Assembly (NCBI RefSeq): GCF_900101095.1
Contig: NZ_FNFM01000004.1
Span: 62,001 to 126,000 of the forward strand
DNA from: Actinopolyspora mzabensis
Lineage (GTDB): Bacteria; Actinomycetota; Actinomycetes; Mycobacteriales; Pseudonocardiaceae
DNA length: 64,000 nucleotides
Direction of reading: 5' to 3'
Made by a program: the position numbers and the translations under genes. This document shows positions 48,406-58,710 of the stretch, piece by piece. Below the pieces are notes generated by a model. It was not told the origin of the DNA and ran no database searches. It saw only the letters and a program-made list of their open reading frames with translations. How positions within the stretch are numbered: the first letter of the stretch is position 1; every line of letters starts with the position of its first letter.

Positions 48406-49196
48406 CGGCAGCCACACGGGGCGGTGGCCAGTCCGGCGGCAACGACCGCGGAAGGCGGCAACGCGCCGACAACCGTACCGATTCAAGGGGAACCACTCGT
48501 GCGAACCGGCGGACGCACGTCCGGTCCTCCTCGGGCGAGCGTGCCTACGAACGCAAGCAGGAACGTGGCCGCCGTTCCTCGGAACGAACCCCTTCCGCCG
48601 GAAAGCAGCGACGTTCGACGGTGAGCGGTGGTGCCACCGAATCGCACGAGCCCTCCGCACGAGAGGTGCTGCTCGGTTCCGGGCTTTTGCGCTCCGGCAG
48701 GAACACCCTGGTGTCCTTGACCGAGCGGATCGCCACCTCCCGGGTTCCGTTCGTGGGCACGGTGGTGGTCGTGCTCGTGACGGGAATCGTGGCAACGCTG
48801 TGGCTTTCCATCGCCGCGGTGGGCAACTCGTACCACATGCAGGAGTCCAAGCAGCGGGTCCAGGCCCTGTCCGAACGCAAGGAGGATCTGCTGCGGTCGG
48901 TGAGCAGGATGAGTTCGATCTCCGAGATCAGACGCCGCGCCGAGCGGATGAACATGGTTCCGGTGTCCGAGGTCGCGCATCTGGTGCGCAGGCCTGACGG
49001 ATCGATCGAAGTCGTCGGTGAGCCGCGCCCGGCCGAGGCACCCGAATCCGCCCAGCAGGGGGAGAGTGGCGAGTCGAATGGGGGCGGGGAACGCGCCGGT
49101 GACGGTGACTCCTCCGGCCAAAGCCCACCGCAGCGGCGGGGAGAGTCTCCGGGCGGTTCCGAGCAGTCGTCGTCGAACGAAGCGTCGGTGGGGTGA
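48402..49196 (+). CDS. ftsL: FtsL-like cell division protein
   Basis: FtsL is a small bitopic divisome protein that links FtsQ to FtsW/FtsI activation. The 264-residue product has a long basic N-terminus (about 110 residues rich in Arg, Gly, Ser), one membrane helix ([26 protein letters not shown]), a short coiled coil ([30 protein letters not shown]) and a Ser/Gly-rich outer tail. The sequence is poorly conserved, as usual; position between rsmH and ftsI supports the call. It overlaps both neighbours by four bases. Confidence 0.85.
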   Translation: MTAATRGGGQSGGNDRGRRQRADNRTDSRGTTRANRRTHVRSSSGERAYERKQERGRRSSERTPSAGKQRRSTVSGGATESHEPSAREVLLGSGLLRSGRNTLVSLTERIATSRVPFVGTVVVVLVTGIVATLWLSIAAVGNSYHMQESKQRVQALSERKEDLLRSVSRMSSISEIRRRAERMNMVPVSEVAHLVRRPDGSIEVVGEPRPAEAPESAQQGESGESNGGGERAGDGDSSGQSPPQRRGESPGGSEQSSSNEASVG

Positions 49197-51157
49197 CAGG
49201 CATGGCTTCTCGTGATCGGCAGGGCGGCAAGCCCCGCCAGGGCGGCAATCGTTCGAGGCGGGCGCCGCGGCGTGGGACGGCCGCGAGCGGGGGCGCCAAG
49301 CTCGCTCGTGGCGGTGGTTCCGCTGGCAAGCGACGTGGTCCGCGCAAATCCCGCCTCGGAGTGGCCTCCAACAGGCGGCGGTTCGGTATCGGCCGGATGC
49401 TGCTGGTTCTGGCTCTGGTGTCCGCCGGGGTGAAACTGGTGGTGATACAGGGATTCGAGGCGAGCGCGCTGTCCGAACGGGCCGACGACCAGTTGCTCAC
49501 CAAGACCACGATCCCGGCACAACGCGGTTCCATCCTGGACTCCGATGGCAGGGTGCTCGCCTTCAGCAGCGCGTCCCGCAAGCTCTACGCCAATCCGAAA
49601 CTGCTGGATCAGCAGCAGCGTGCGGCTCGTGCGGACAATCCCGAAGCGCTGACCGGGCCGCAGAAGAAGCGGGAGATCGCCGCCTACATCGGCAAGGTGA
49701 CCAACGGCAGGGTGAGTGAACGGGAAACCCTGCGAGCGTTGTTCTCGGACGAGCAGTTCCTCTACTTCGGCTCGTTGATCGACCCCGCGGTCGCTCGCAA
49801 GATCCACGACGAGTACCAGCAGATCGGTACCGAGTACAGAGCGGTCCGGCAGTATCCGGCCGGATCGGTGGGTGCCGGTATCGTCGGTTCCGCTTCCTGG
49901 CGCAAGGGCAAGAACAAGATCCTGGGAAACGTGGGTCTCGAGAGCTCGCTGGACGGAGCGCTCTCCGGGGAGGACGGTCTCCGGATCTCCCACACCGCCC
50001 ACGGAAGCACCGGACTCGTCATTCCCGGCACCAAACGCACCATCCGACCGGCGGAGCCGGGCTCCGACGTGCGGCTGACCATCGACTCCGACCTGCAGTT
50101 CGTGCTCGACCGGAAACTCGACTCCTACGTTCGGGAGGTCAGCGCGGAAGGTGGAAGTGCGGTCGTGCTGGACTCACGTACCGGTGAGGTGCGCGCCCTG
50201 GCGAACTCCGACCCCTCGGTCGATCCCTCGCAGGGGAGCCGTGCCTCCCGCCACCTGAGCAATCCGGCGGTCACCACTCCCTACGAACCCGGTTCGGTGA
50301 ACAAGGTCATCACCGCAGCCGGGGCCATCGAACACGGGATCATGCGCCCCGAGAGCGTACTGCGCGTGCCGTCGAAGATCGAGATGGGTGGTGCCACGGT
50401 CAGGGACGCCTGGCAACACGGCACCATCCCGCTCACGTTCACCGGAGTGCTCGCCAAGTCGTCCAACGTGGGAACCCTGATGACGGCGAAGCAACTGGGC
50501 AAGGAGCGTTTCGGTGAGTTGGTGAAGAAGTTCGGGCTGGGCGCCGAGACCGGCATAGCCCTTCCCGGGGAGAGTTCCGGGGTCGTTCCGCCGAGCAAGC
50601 AGTGGTCGGACACCCGGTTCGCCAATCTGCCGATCGGTCAGGGACTGTCCATGACCGTGTTGCAGATGGCCGGGATGTACCAGGCCATCGCCAACGACGG
50701 GGTACGTATCCCGCCGCGAGTGGTCGACTCGACCATCGGGGCGAACGGCCAAGAGCATCAGCGGGCCGATCCGGAGGGGGTTCGGGTCGTCAGCGAGCGA
50801 ACCGCGGACACGGTCAAGAACATGCTGCGCGCGGTCGTGCAGGACGAGCAGGGCCAGCGCGGCACCGCGCCGCAGGCCGCGCTGGCCGGCTACCAGGTCT
50901 CCGGTAAGACGGGGACGGCGCAGCAGCCCGATCCCGAGTGCGACTGTTACAGCAACTCGCAGCACTGGGCGACCTTCGCGGGTATGCTGCCTGCCGACAA
51001 TCCGAGGTACGTGATCGGAATCATGATCGACGATCCCGACAGGGGGCAGCTCACCGCCGCTCCGCTGTTCCACGACGTCGCGGCTGATCTGACCCGCCGG
51101 TACGACATCCCGCTGTCCGCCGAACCGGCTCCGGAGATGACACTGCGGGTGAGATAG
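49193..51157 (+). CDS. ftsI: Penicillin-binding protein FtsI (PBP3-like, class B)
   Basis: FtsI is the septal transpeptidase that crosslinks new peptidoglycan. The 654-residue protein has a basic N-terminus (Gly/Arg-rich, 60 residues), a membrane helix (FGIGRMLLVLALVSAGVKLVVI), a dimerisation domain (RGSILDSDGRVLAFS) and a transpeptidase domain. The catalytic motifs are SVNK (Ser368), SSN (around 423) and KTG (572-574, SGKTGTAQQ). Start GTG 49193 overlaps the ftsL stop; ATG 49202 is possible. No PASTA domain is present. It is followed by a 198-nt gap, so murE may use a separate promoter. Confidence 0.96.
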   Translation: MTGMASRDRQGGKPRQGGNRSRRAPRRGTAASGGAKLARGGGSAGKRRGPRKSRLGVASNRRRFGIGRMLLVLALVSAGVKLVVIQGFEASALSERADDQLLTKTTIPAQRGSILDSDGRVLAFSSASRKLYANPKLLDQQQRAARADNPEALTGPQKKREIAAYIGKVTNGRVSERETLRALFSDEQFLYFGSLIDPAVARKIHDEYQQIGTEYRAVRQYPAGSVGAGIVGSASWRKGKNKILGNVGLESSLDGALSGEDGLRISHTAHGSTGLVIPGTKRTIRPAEPGSDVRLTIDSDLQFVLDRKLDSYVREVSAEGGSAVVLDSRTGEVRALANSDPSVDPSQGSRASRHLSNPAVTTPYEPGSVNKVITAAGAIEHGIMRPESVLRVPSKIEMGGATVRDAWQHGTIPLTFTGVLAKSSNVGTLMTAKQLGKERFGELVKKFGLGAETGIALPGESSGVVPPSKQWSDTRFANLPIGQGLSMTVLQMAGMYQAIANDGVRIPPRVVDSTIGANGQEHQRADPEGVRVVSERTADTVKNMLRAVVQDEQGQRGTAPQAALAGYQVSGKTGTAQQPDPECDCYSNSQHWATFAGMLPADNPRYVIGIMIDDPDRGQLTAAPLFHDVAADLTRRYDIPLSAEPAPEMTLRVR

Positions 51158-51250
51158 CCACGCCGGTGTCCCGTATCGGGCCGCTCGGACCGGAGGAGCG
51201 CGCGAGCCGGGTGGAGGATTGCCGGGCTCCTTCGCGAGGAATGGGCAGCG

Positions 51251-51270
51251 TTTCACTCGAACGAGTGAAA
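51251..51270. promoter_or_regulatory. 20-bp palindrome between ftsI and murE
   Basis: TTTCACTCG-AA-CGAGTGAAA is a palindrome with 9-bp arms, 86 nt upstream of the murE GTG and 93 nt after ftsI. It fits a dimeric repressor operator, or a short hairpin in an ftsI-murE transcript. It does not match the actinobacterial LexA consensus. Confidence 0.5.
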
Positions 51271-51342
51271 ACCGTTCGAGCAGGCGAGACCGCCTCGCGA
51301 CGCACCTGCCTACCGTAAAGCTGCTCCGTGGAGCGGTACCGG

Positions 51343-51348
51343 TAACCT
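51343..51348 (+). promoter_or_regulatory. Candidate -10 element for a leaderless murE transcript
   Basis: TAACCT matches the TANNNT -10 pattern. It ends 7 nt before the murE GTG (51356), so transcription could begin at the start codon itself. No Shine-Dalgarno sequence precedes the GTG, which supports a leaderless mRNA. Confidence 0.45.
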
Positions 51349-51355
51349 TTTTCCC

Positions 51356-52999
51356 GTGCCTTCCCCGGTTGCGAGTTCTCCGCCACGTCCCTCGCGTGTC
51401 GAGCCGGTACGTGTCGAGGAGTTAGCCGACTCGATCGGTGCCCGTGTAGTTCGTCCTGCCGAAACCCCGGAATCAGGGGCCGCCGCGCCCGTCGAGGTGA
51501 CCGGAGTGACGCTGCGTGCCCAGCACGTACGGCCGGGTGACGTCTTCGCCGCGTTGCGAGGTGCCAGAACGCACGGTGCCGAGCACGCGGCCACCGCGCT
51601 GGACGCGGGCGCCCGGGCGGTCCTCACTGATGAGGAGGGTGCCGCTCACCCCGAGCTGCTGCGGCACCCTGCTGTGTCGCGCGGTGAGGTCGTGCTGCTG
51701 GTTCATCCGGATCCGCGCGGTGTGCTCGGTGAGCTCTCCGCCGAGGTCTACGGTCGTCCCGCCGACAGGTTGTCGGTTATCGGCGTGACGGGGACCTCGG
51801 GTAAGACGACCACGAGTTATCTGATCGAGTCGGCGCTGCGCTCGGCCGGGCTGGTAACCGGCCTGATCGGGACCGTGGAGACCAGGCTGGCCGGCTCCCG
51901 GGTGGAAAGCGCGTTCACCACCCCGGAGGCCCCCGACCTGCAGGCACTGCTGGCGGTGATGCTCGAAGGGGGAGTCACCCACGTGGTCATGGAGGTGTCC
52001 AGTCACGCCCTCGTGCTGGGCAGGGTTGCCGGGCTCGGGTTCGCCGTGGGCGGCTTCACCAACCTTTCCAGCGAACACCTGGACTTCCACCGCGACATGG
52101 AGGACTACTTCGCGGCCAAGGCGATGCTGTTCGACGGTCGTTGCGCTCGGGAGGTGGTGTGCACCGACACCGAGTGGGGCCGGAGGCTGGTCGGCTCGGA
52201 GACCGTCACGGTGGCCGCACAGGGCACCGCGGACTGGACGGCCACCGATGTGGTCACCAGCAACACCGGTGCGCAGCGGTTCACCCTCAACGCTCCCGAC
52301 GGAACCCGCACCCGGGCCGAGCTGCGACTGCCGGGCTCGTTCAACATCGCCAACGCCCTGTTGGCCACCGCGATGACGCGAGCCGTCGGCGTCGAGTACG
52401 CCGACATCGCGAACGGACTCGGTGAGGTGGATGTTCCGGGACGCATGGAGCGTGTCGCGCTGGGACAGGACTTCGCGGCGGTGGTCGACTACTCCCACAA
52501 GCCGGGAGCCGTCGGCGCGGTTCTGGAGGCCGCACGCTCCCAGGCGGCGGGGAAGGTGATCGTCGTGCTCGGTTGTGGTGGCGACAGGGACACGGACAAA
52601 CGTCCGGTCATGGGAGCCACGGCAGCCCGGCGGGCCGACGTTGTGATAGTGACCGATGACAACCCCCGTAGTGAGGATCCCGCGCTGATCCGTGCCGCCG
52701 TGCTCGAGGGAACCACTCGGGTCGCGAAATCCGAACGTGCCGAATCCCACGAGATCGGTGATCGGCGTGCGGCCATCGCGGAAGCGGTACGGCGCGCAGC
52801 GGGCGGTGACGTCGTCGTGGTCGCCGGTAAGGGGCACGAAACCGGCCAGGAAGTAGCGGGTGTGGTTCACCCGTTCTCCGATCGCGACGAACTCGCCGCG
52901 GCGCTGGGCGAACGACTCGGGAGTCTGCAAGGGACGGAAACCGTCCCCGCTGGTCGAATCCCCGACAACCAGCGGGGAAGTGACGAGGAGGCAAGGTGA
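51356..52999 (+). CDS. murE: UDP-MurNAc-tripeptide synthetase (meso-DAP adding) MurE
   Basis: MurE adds meso-diaminopimelate to UDP-MurNAc-L-Ala-D-Glu in the cytoplasm. The 547-residue protein has the ATP loop GVTGTSGKTTTSYLI, the TTPEAPDLQALL substrate region, and DDNPRSEDP, whose Asp-Asn-Pro-Arg marks meso-DAP rather than lysine specificity. This agrees with the dapA and dapB genes in the window. No ribosome-binding site precedes the GTG at 51356. The stop overlaps murF by four bases (GTGA). Confidence 0.97.
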   Translation: MPSPVASSPPRPSRVEPVRVEELADSIGARVVRPAETPESGAAAPVEVTGVTLRAQHVRPGDVFAALRGARTHGAEHAATALDAGARAVLTDEEGAAHPELLRHPAVSRGEVVLLVHPDPRGVLGELSAEVYGRPADRLSVIGVTGTSGKTTTSYLIESALRSAGLVTGLIGTVETRLAGSRVESAFTTPEAPDLQALLAVMLEGGVTHVVMEVSSHALVLGRVAGLGFAVGGFTNLSSEHLDFHRDMEDYFAAKAMLFDGRCAREVVCTDTEWGRRLVGSETVTVAAQGTADWTATDVVTSNTGAQRFTLNAPDGTRTRAELRLPGSFNIANALLATAMTRAVGVEYADIANGLGEVDVPGRMERVALGQDFAAVVDYSHKPGAVGAVLEAARSQAAGKVIVVLGCGGDRDTDKRPVMGATAARRADVVIVTDDNPRSEDPALIRAAVLEGTTRVAKSERAESHEIGDRRAAIAEAVRRAAGGDVVVVAGKGHETGQEVAGVVHPFSDRDELAAALGERLGSLQGTETVPAGRIPDNQRGSDEEAR

Positions 53000-54504
53000 T
53001 CCGGCTCAGCCTCGACGAGGTAGCTGGGGCGGTCGGTGGCAGGCTGCACCGCGCCGATGGCAGCGAGGTCGTCACCGCGGCCGTCGAATTCGATTCCAGG
53101 AAGATTCGGCCCGGCGGGCTGTTCGTGGCGATGCCGGGCGAGCAGGTCGATGGTCACCGGTTCGCGGAGCAGGCGATCTCCGACGGTGCCGTCGCGGTAC
53201 TGGCCGCCAGGGAGGTCGCGGCTCCCGCCGTGATCGTTCCCGCCGTCGGTTCGGCCGAGCGGTCCCGTGCGATGGCGCTCGCGGCCGACGAGGACGGCTC
53301 CGGAGCCGCGGTTCTGGTGGCCATGGCCCGGCTCGCCCGTTTGGTCGTGGACAAACTCGCGAAGCAACTCACGGTCGTGGGAGTGACCGGTTCGTCCGGC
53401 AAGACCTCGACCAAGGACCTGATCGCGCAACTGCTCGAGCGGATGGGCCCCACCGTGGCTCCCCCCGGTTCGTTCAACAACGAGCTCGGGCATCCGTGGA
53501 CGGTGCTGCGCGCCGACGAACGAACCGAATACCTGGCGCTGGAGCTCTCCGCCCGCGGCATGGGGCACATCGCGGAACTCTGCGAGTCCGCGCCGCCCCG
53601 GATCGGGGCGGTGCTCAACGTCGGCAGTGCTCACCTCGGCGAGTTCGGCTCCAGGGAGGCCGTGGCGCAGGCCAAGGGCGAGCTCGTCGAGGCCCTGCCG
53701 AGCGCTGCCGAAGGCGGAGTGGCGGTACTCAACGCCGACGACCCGGTCGTTTCGGCCATGGCCGAGCGCACTCGGGCGCGGGTGCTGCGTTTCGGGCAGC
53801 ACCCCCACGCCTCGGTACGAGCCGAGCACGTGGAGGTGGACGAGCTCGCGCGGCCGCGTTTCACTTTGATCACTCCCGAAGGCCACGCCCCCGTACGATT
53901 GCCGCTGCACGGGGAGCACCACGTCGGCAACGCGCTGGCCGCGGCTGCCGTGGCGTTCGAGCTCGGAGCCACGACCGAGGACATCGCCGAGTGGCTGAAC
54001 GGGACCGAACAGCTGTCCGGAAAGCGGATGGAGGTCACCACCACCCCCGAGGGGGTGACCGTGATCAACGACGCCTACAACGCCAATCCCGAGTCCGTAC
54101 GGGCCGCGTTGAAAGCACTGGCGGCCATGACGCACGACCGTCCCGGCAGGGGATGGGCGGTACTCGGCGCGCTCGGTGAACTGGGCGATACGAGCCCCGA
54201 GGAACACGACGAGATAGGACGCCTGGCCGTGCGGCTGAACATCGATCGCCTGGTGGTGGTGGGTGACCAGGCACGCGCCATGCATCAGGGAGCCGCGCTG
54301 GAAGGCTCCTGGGGAGAGGAATCGGTTCTGGTGCCCGATGTGGACGCTGCCCTCGCGTTGCTGCGCGAGCAGCTGCGGCCCGATGACGTCGTGCTGGTCA
54401 AGGCCTCGAACGCCGCGGCGCTGTGGCGGGTCGCCGAGGAGCTGGCTCCCGCGGTGCCCGGTTCGCAGGAGGGCTCCACCGGACGGGACGGTGGTACGGC
54501 GTGA
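52996..54504 (+). CDS. murF: UDP-MurNAc-tripeptide:D-Ala-D-Ala ligase MurF
   Basis: MurF attaches D-Ala-D-Ala to complete the UDP-MurNAc-pentapeptide. The 502-residue protein has the N-terminal [23 protein letters not shown], the ATP loop [37 protein letters not shown] and [18 protein letters not shown]. It overlaps murE and mraY by four bases each, so these three are translationally linked. Confidence 0.97.
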   Translation: MIRLSLDEVAGAVGGRLHRADGSEVVTAAVEFDSRKIRPGGLFVAMPGEQVDGHRFAEQAISDGAVAVLAAREVAAPAVIVPAVGSAERSRAMALAADEDGSGAAVLVAMARLARLVVDKLAKQLTVVGVTGSSGKTSTKDLIAQLLERMGPTVAPPGSFNNELGHPWTVLRADERTEYLALELSARGMGHIAELCESAPPRIGAVLNVGSAHLGEFGSREAVAQAKGELVEALPSAAEGGVAVLNADDPVVSAMAERTRARVLRFGQHPHASVRAEHVEVDELARPRFTLITPEGHAPVRLPLHGEHHVGNALAAAAVAFELGATTEDIAEWLNGTEQLSGKRMEVTTTPEGVTVINDAYNANPESVRAALKALAAMTHDRPGRGWAVLGALGELGDTSPEEHDEIGRLAVRLNIDRLVVVGDQARAMHQGAALEGSWGEESVLVPDVDAALALLREQLRPDDVVLVKASNAAALWRVAEELAPAVPGSQEGSTGRDGGTA

Positions 54505-55577
54505 AGCACATTCTGATCGCGGCCGCCGTCGGGCTGGTCGTCTCGATTCTGTTCACCCCGTACCTAATCCGGGTCTTTTCCAAGCAGGGGTTCGGTCAGG
54601 AGATCCGCGAGGAGGTGCAGAAGTCCCACTCGGCGAAGCGGGGAACACCCACCATGGGTGGGATGGCGATCCTCGTCGCCATGTGGGCGGGCTATCTGGC
54701 CACGCATCTCACCGTCTCCGAAGCGCTTCCCAGCGTCACGGCCCTGCTGGTGCTCGGCCTGACAACCGTGCTGGGTTTCGTCGGTTTCCTGGACGACTTC
54801 ATCAAGATCCGCAAGCGCCGCAATCTCGGACTCAACAAAACGGCCAAGCTCGTGGGGCAGATGGTCGCCTCGGTGCTGTTCGCGATCCTGGCCCTGCAGT
54901 TCAGGGACCAGAGCGGCATCACACCCGCCTCCGCGCACCTGTCGTTCATCCGCGACATCAGCGTGGTCTCGTTCGGTGTCATCGGCTTCGTCATCTTCGC
55001 CTACGTCGCGATCAGCGGTTGGTCCAACGCGGTGAACTTCACCGACGGTATGGACGGACTCGCGGGTGGTACCGCGGCGATGGTGCTGGCCAGCTACGTG
55101 CTGATCGGGTTCTGGCAGTTCCGCAACTCCTGTGCGCTGTTGGACGACCCGGGTCCGGCCTGCTACCAGGTGCGTGACCCGCTCGACGTCGCGGTGGTGG
55201 CCGCCGCCGCGATGGGAGCCTGTGTGGGGTTCCTCTGGTGGAACGCCGCTCCTGCCAAGATCTTCATGGGAGACACCGGCTCGCTCGCGATCGGTGGACT
55301 CGTGGCCGGGCTCTCCATGACGACCCGAACGGAACTGCTGATGATCGTCATCGGCGGTCTGTTCGTGGTGGAGGCGCTCTCCGTCGTGCTGCAGATCGTG
55401 GTCTTCCGCACCTCGCGGCGCAGACTGTTCCGGATGGCCCCCTTCCATCACCACTTCGAACTCGCCGGGTGGGCGGAGACCACGGTTATCATTCGGTTCT
55501 GGATACTGGCAGCGATCAGCTGCCTGTTCGGTGTCGGGCTGTTCTACGCCGACTGGTTGGCACTGGTACCGAGCTGA
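54501..55577 (+). CDS. mraY: Phospho-N-acetylmuramoyl-pentapeptide transferase MraY
   Basis: MraY transfers phospho-MurNAc-pentapeptide to undecaprenyl phosphate, forming lipid I. The 358-residue membrane protein has about ten helices and the active-site loops [65 protein letters not shown] and the family [20 protein letters not shown] 54501 overlaps the murF stop. A 116-nt gap follows before murD. Confidence 0.97.
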   Translation: MKHILIAAAVGLVVSILFTPYLIRVFSKQGFGQEIREEVQKSHSAKRGTPTMGGMAILVAMWAGYLATHLTVSEALPSVTALLVLGLTTVLGFVGFLDDFIKIRKRRNLGLNKTAKLVGQMVASVLFAILALQFRDQSGITPASAHLSFIRDISVVSFGVIGFVIFAYVAISGWSNAVNFTDGMDGLAGGTAAMVLASYVLIGFWQFRNSCALLDDPGPACYQVRDPLDVAVVAAAAMGACVGFLWWNAAPAKIFMGDTGSLAIGGLVAGLSMTTRTELLMIVIGGLFVVEALSVVLQIVVFRTSRRRLFRMAPFHHHFELAGWAETTVIIRFWILAAISCLFGVGLFYADWLALVPS

Positions 55578-55693
55578 TGCCCGATGTGCCCGCCGAGAGA
55601 CGTTCCTCCGGAGCGAGCAACCGCCGTGCTCCGGGGTACGTCCCGGCGGGCCGATGAACGACACGGCAGTCCACGAAGAGCTTTGGTGAGGTC

Positions 55694-57112
55694 ATGAGCA
55701 AGGTGGGGACGCGGGTTCTGGTCGCCGGAGCGGGGGTTTCCGGCAGCTCGGCCGCCGAGGCGCTGCTGGCCGAGGGGGCGACTGTCATCGTGACGGACGC
55801 CTCGGAGGAGCGGCTTGCCGAGCTGGCCGGACCACGGATGCGGGGCGCCGAACTCCTCCCCGGACTCACCGAGCCCCCGAGCGATACCGACCTCGTGGTC
55901 ACCAGTCCCGGCTGGCGCCCCGATTCACCGCTGCTGACGGCAGCTGCGGCCGCCGGAATCGAGGTGATCAGCGAGATCGAGCTCGCCTGGCGTCTCGACC
56001 GGGCCTCCGGCCGACCCGCCCGCTGGCTTGCCGTTACGGGGACCAACGGCAAGACCACCACCGTCGGAATGCTGGAGTCGGTGCTGCGTGCGGCGGGCAT
56101 GGATGCTGTGGCCTGCGGCAACGTCGGGTTGCCCGCCGTGGATGCCGTCCGAGCGGGTCATCGGGTGCTGGCCGTGGAGCTGTCGAGTTTTCAACTGCAC
56201 TGGTCGAACACCTTCGCACCCGAGACCGGGGTCATCCTCAACCTCGCCGAGGATCACCTGGACTGGCACGGCTCGCTGCAAGCCTACGGCGCTGCCAAGG
56301 GCAAGGTGTACGGCGGGAACTCGGTTTCGGTCTACAACGGGGACGACCCCGCCTCCCGTGAACTCGTCAACGAGCACTCCGTGGCGCGACGGGTCGGGAT
56401 CACGCTGCGTGAGCCCGAAGCCGGTCAACTGGGAGTGCGGGACGAGGAACTGCTCGACCGCGCGTTCGGGCCGGACGGGGTTCCCGCATCGGCCGAAGCC
56501 GCACCGGTGTCGCTGGCCACGGTGGCCGATGTCCGGCAGGTGGGTGAGCACAATCTCGCCAACGCACTCGCCGCCTGCGCGTTGGCCAGGTCTTGCGGGG
56601 TGGCCGCGACCGCCTGTGCCGAAGGGCTCCGCGACTTCGCTCCCGGAGAGCATCGTTCCGTCGTGGTCGCCCGATCGGGGGGAATTGTCTACGTCGACGA
56701 TTCCAAGGCGACGAACCCACACGCCGCCTCGGCCGCGCTCGGTGCGCACCGGGACGTGGTATGGATCGCGGGTGGACTCCTGAAGGGTGCCGAGGTCGAC
56801 GAGCTGGTCCGGCAGCACGCCCACCGGTTGCGTGCTGCGGTGCTGATCGGTACTGATCAGGAGCCGATAGCCGAGGCGCTACGCCGTCACGCCCCGGATG
56901 TGCCGGTCGTCGGTATACCTCCGCGACGGGAAGCTGCCATGTCCGAGGCGGTGCGGTTGGCCAACGACCACGCGACGTCGGGAACCGCGGTCGTGCTGGC
57001 ACCGGCCGCGGCGTCCATGGACATGTACACCGACTACGCCCATCGTGGGCGGGAATTCGCGGCCGCGGTACGTGCCGTCCAGGCGGAACCGGCCGAATAT
57101 CCCAGGGGGTGA
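55694..57112 (+). CDS. murD: UDP-MurNAc-L-Ala:D-Glu ligase MurD
   Basis: MurD adds D-glutamate to UDP-MurNAc-L-Ala. The 472-residue protein has the N-terminal Rossmann-like domain (VLVAGAGVSGSSAAEALLAEGATVIVTD), the ATP loop AVTGTNGKTTTVGMLESVL, the VLAVELSSFQL region and ILNLAEDHLDWHGSLQAYGAAKGK. The C-terminal domain contains VYVDDSKATNPHAASAAL. Start ATG 55694; ftsW follows after 7 nt. Confidence 0.97.
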   Translation: MSKVGTRVLVAGAGVSGSSAAEALLAEGATVIVTDASEERLAELAGPRMRGAELLPGLTEPPSDTDLVVTSPGWRPDSPLLTAAAAAGIEVISEIELAWRLDRASGRPARWLAVTGTNGKTTTVGMLESVLRAAGMDAVACGNVGLPAVDAVRAGHRVLAVELSSFQLHWSNTFAPETGVILNLAEDHLDWHGSLQAYGAAKGKVYGGNSVSVYNGDDPASRELVNEHSVARRVGITLREPEAGQLGVRDEELLDRAFGPDGVPASAEAAPVSLATVADVRQVGEHNLANALAACALARSCGVAATACAEGLRDFAPGEHRSVVVARSGGIVYVDDSKATNPHAASAALGAHRDVVWIAGGLLKGAEVDELVRQHAHRLRAAVLIGTDQEPIAEALRRHAPDVPVVGIPPRREAAMSEAVRLANDHATSGTAVVLAPAAASMDMYTDYAHRGREFAAAVRAVQAEPAEYPRG

Positions 57113-57119
57113 GGCAGCT

Positions 57120-58532
57120 GTGGCAGCCCGGAACACGAGTGGGACTCGTGGACGAGGCACACAGGGGGTCGCGGACGGTCTGCGCGGGCTCAGTTCCGCG
57201 CTGACTTCCTGGTTGACCAGACCACTGGCCTCGTTCCACCTGTTACTCGTGGTGTTCGGGCTGCTGACGGCTTTCGGGCTGGTGATGGTGCTGTCGGCCT
57301 CCAGCGTGGAGTCCTTCAGCCGCCAGGGCTCCTCCTACAGCGTCTTCCTGAAGCACCTGCTGCACTGCCTCGTCGGGGCGGTTTGCTGTTACGTGGCCAT
57401 GCGAATGCCGGTGTGGATGCTGCGCCGGTTCAGCCACGTGTTCCTGTTGGTGTGCCTGGTGCTGCTGTCCTTGGTGCTGACCAGGTTGGGCTTCGCCAAC
57501 AACGGTGCGCAGAGCTGGTTCCGGCTGGGGCCGGTCTCGTTCCAACCGGTGGAGCCCGCCAAGATCGCGCTCGCGCTCTGGGGCGCTCACGTACTCGTCA
57601 CCAAGCGGGCCCTGCTCGGCCAGTACCGGCATCTGCTGGTACCGGTACTTCCCGCGGCGCTGTTGATGTTCGCCCTGGTGATGATGCAGCCCGATTTCGG
57701 CTCCACGGTGACTCTCGGCATCGTGCTGCTGGCGCTGCTGTGGTTCGCGGGTGCACCGTTGCGGTTGTTCAGCGCGCTGGTGCTCGGTGCCGTCACCGGT
57801 ATGCTCGCCCTGATTTTCCTCTTCCGCTACCAGATAAGCCGGGTGACCTCGTTCTTCGGTTCCGGAAGCGGCAACGAAGACAAGAGTTTCCAGGCGACCC
57901 AGGCGCGGTTGGCGCTCGCCGACGGCGGCATGTTCGGTGAGGGAATCGGGCGCGGGTGGTCCAAGTGGCAGTACCTGCCCGAAGCGGACAACGACTTCAT
58001 CTTCGCCGTGCTGGGTGAGGAACTGGGATTCGTGGGGTGCGCCTCGGTGCTGCTGTTGTTCGGTACCGTCGCCTACGTGGGGATGCGGATCGCCGCTCGC
58101 AACACCGATCCGTGGATCAAGCTGGTCTCGGCCACGCTCACCATGTGGCTGGTGGGACAGGCCGCGATCAACATCGGTTACGTGGTGGGACTGCTGCCGG
58201 TCACCGGACTGCCGCTACCGCTGATCTCCTCGGGGGGAAGTTCGGTGGTGATCACCATGGTCGTTTTCGGGCTGCTGGCCAACTTCGCCAGGCACGAACC
58301 CGAGGCCATCGCGGCGCTGCGCTCCCTCGGCCCGGGCAGGATCGGCAGGTTGCTCCGGTTGCCCACTCCCTCGCCCTACCGGCCTCCCGCCTCGCGTCGT
58401 CCCGCCGGGGCGGCCAACCCGCGCAGACCCCAGGCCGCCAAGCCGTCCGGCAAGAAGAACCGTTCCGAGGGGTCGAATTCCGCAAAACGGCGGGCGCCGA
58501 GCGGACAACGACGTTCCGGTGCCCCACGATGA
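57120..58532 (+). CDS. ftsW: Septal peptidoglycan polymerase FtsW
   Basis: FtsW is the SEDS glycosyltransferase that polymerises septal glycan with FtsI. The 470-residue protein has about ten membrane helices and the SEDS motifs QPVEPAKIALALW, MMQPDFGSTVTLGIV, EADNDFIFAVLGEELGFVG and LPLPLISSGGSSVVITM. The C-terminal tail (about 75 residues) is basic and Pro/Arg-rich. GTG 57120 follows murD after 7 nt, with AGGGGGTGAGG as ribosome-binding sequence. Confidence 0.95.
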   Translation: MAARNTSGTRGRGTQGVADGLRGLSSALTSWLTRPLASFHLLLVVFGLLTAFGLVMVLSASSVESFSRQGSSYSVFLKHLLHCLVGAVCCYVAMRMPVWMLRRFSHVFLLVCLVLLSLVLTRLGFANNGAQSWFRLGPVSFQPVEPAKIALALWGAHVLVTKRALLGQYRHLLVPVLPAALLMFALVMMQPDFGSTVTLGIVLLALLWFAGAPLRLFSALVLGAVTGMLALIFLFRYQISRVTSFFGSGSGNEDKSFQATQARLALADGGMFGEGIGRGWSKWQYLPEADNDFIFAVLGEELGFVGCASVLLLFGTVAYVGMRIAARNTDPWIKLVSATLTMWLVGQAAINIGYVVGLLPVTGLPLPLISSGGSSVVITMVVFGLLANFARHEPEAIAALRSLGPGRIGRLLRLPTPSPYRPPASRRPAGAANPRRPQAAKPSGKKNRSEGSNSAKRRAPSGQRRSGAPR

Positions 58533-58710
58533 GCCGGAAACCGTCGGAACGAGCGGTTTCCACCGACGGGAGCCGGGATCCCGTTCGACGGGCATGACAA
58601 GCTCGCGTGAAACGGATCCGGTGCTGTGAGTCACCGGACCGCCGCCACCGATCATCCCGAATCGCCACCCGGTCCAGCGGTGCGCGATCGAAAAACCAAG
58701 GAGGACTTCG

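Noticed and set aside
51250-51283. LexA/SOS box at the ftsI-murE palindrome
   Set aside because: The actinobacterial LexA consensus is TCGAAC-N4-GTTCGA. Here the TCGAAC and GTTCGA halves are 11 nt apart, so the spacing is wrong.
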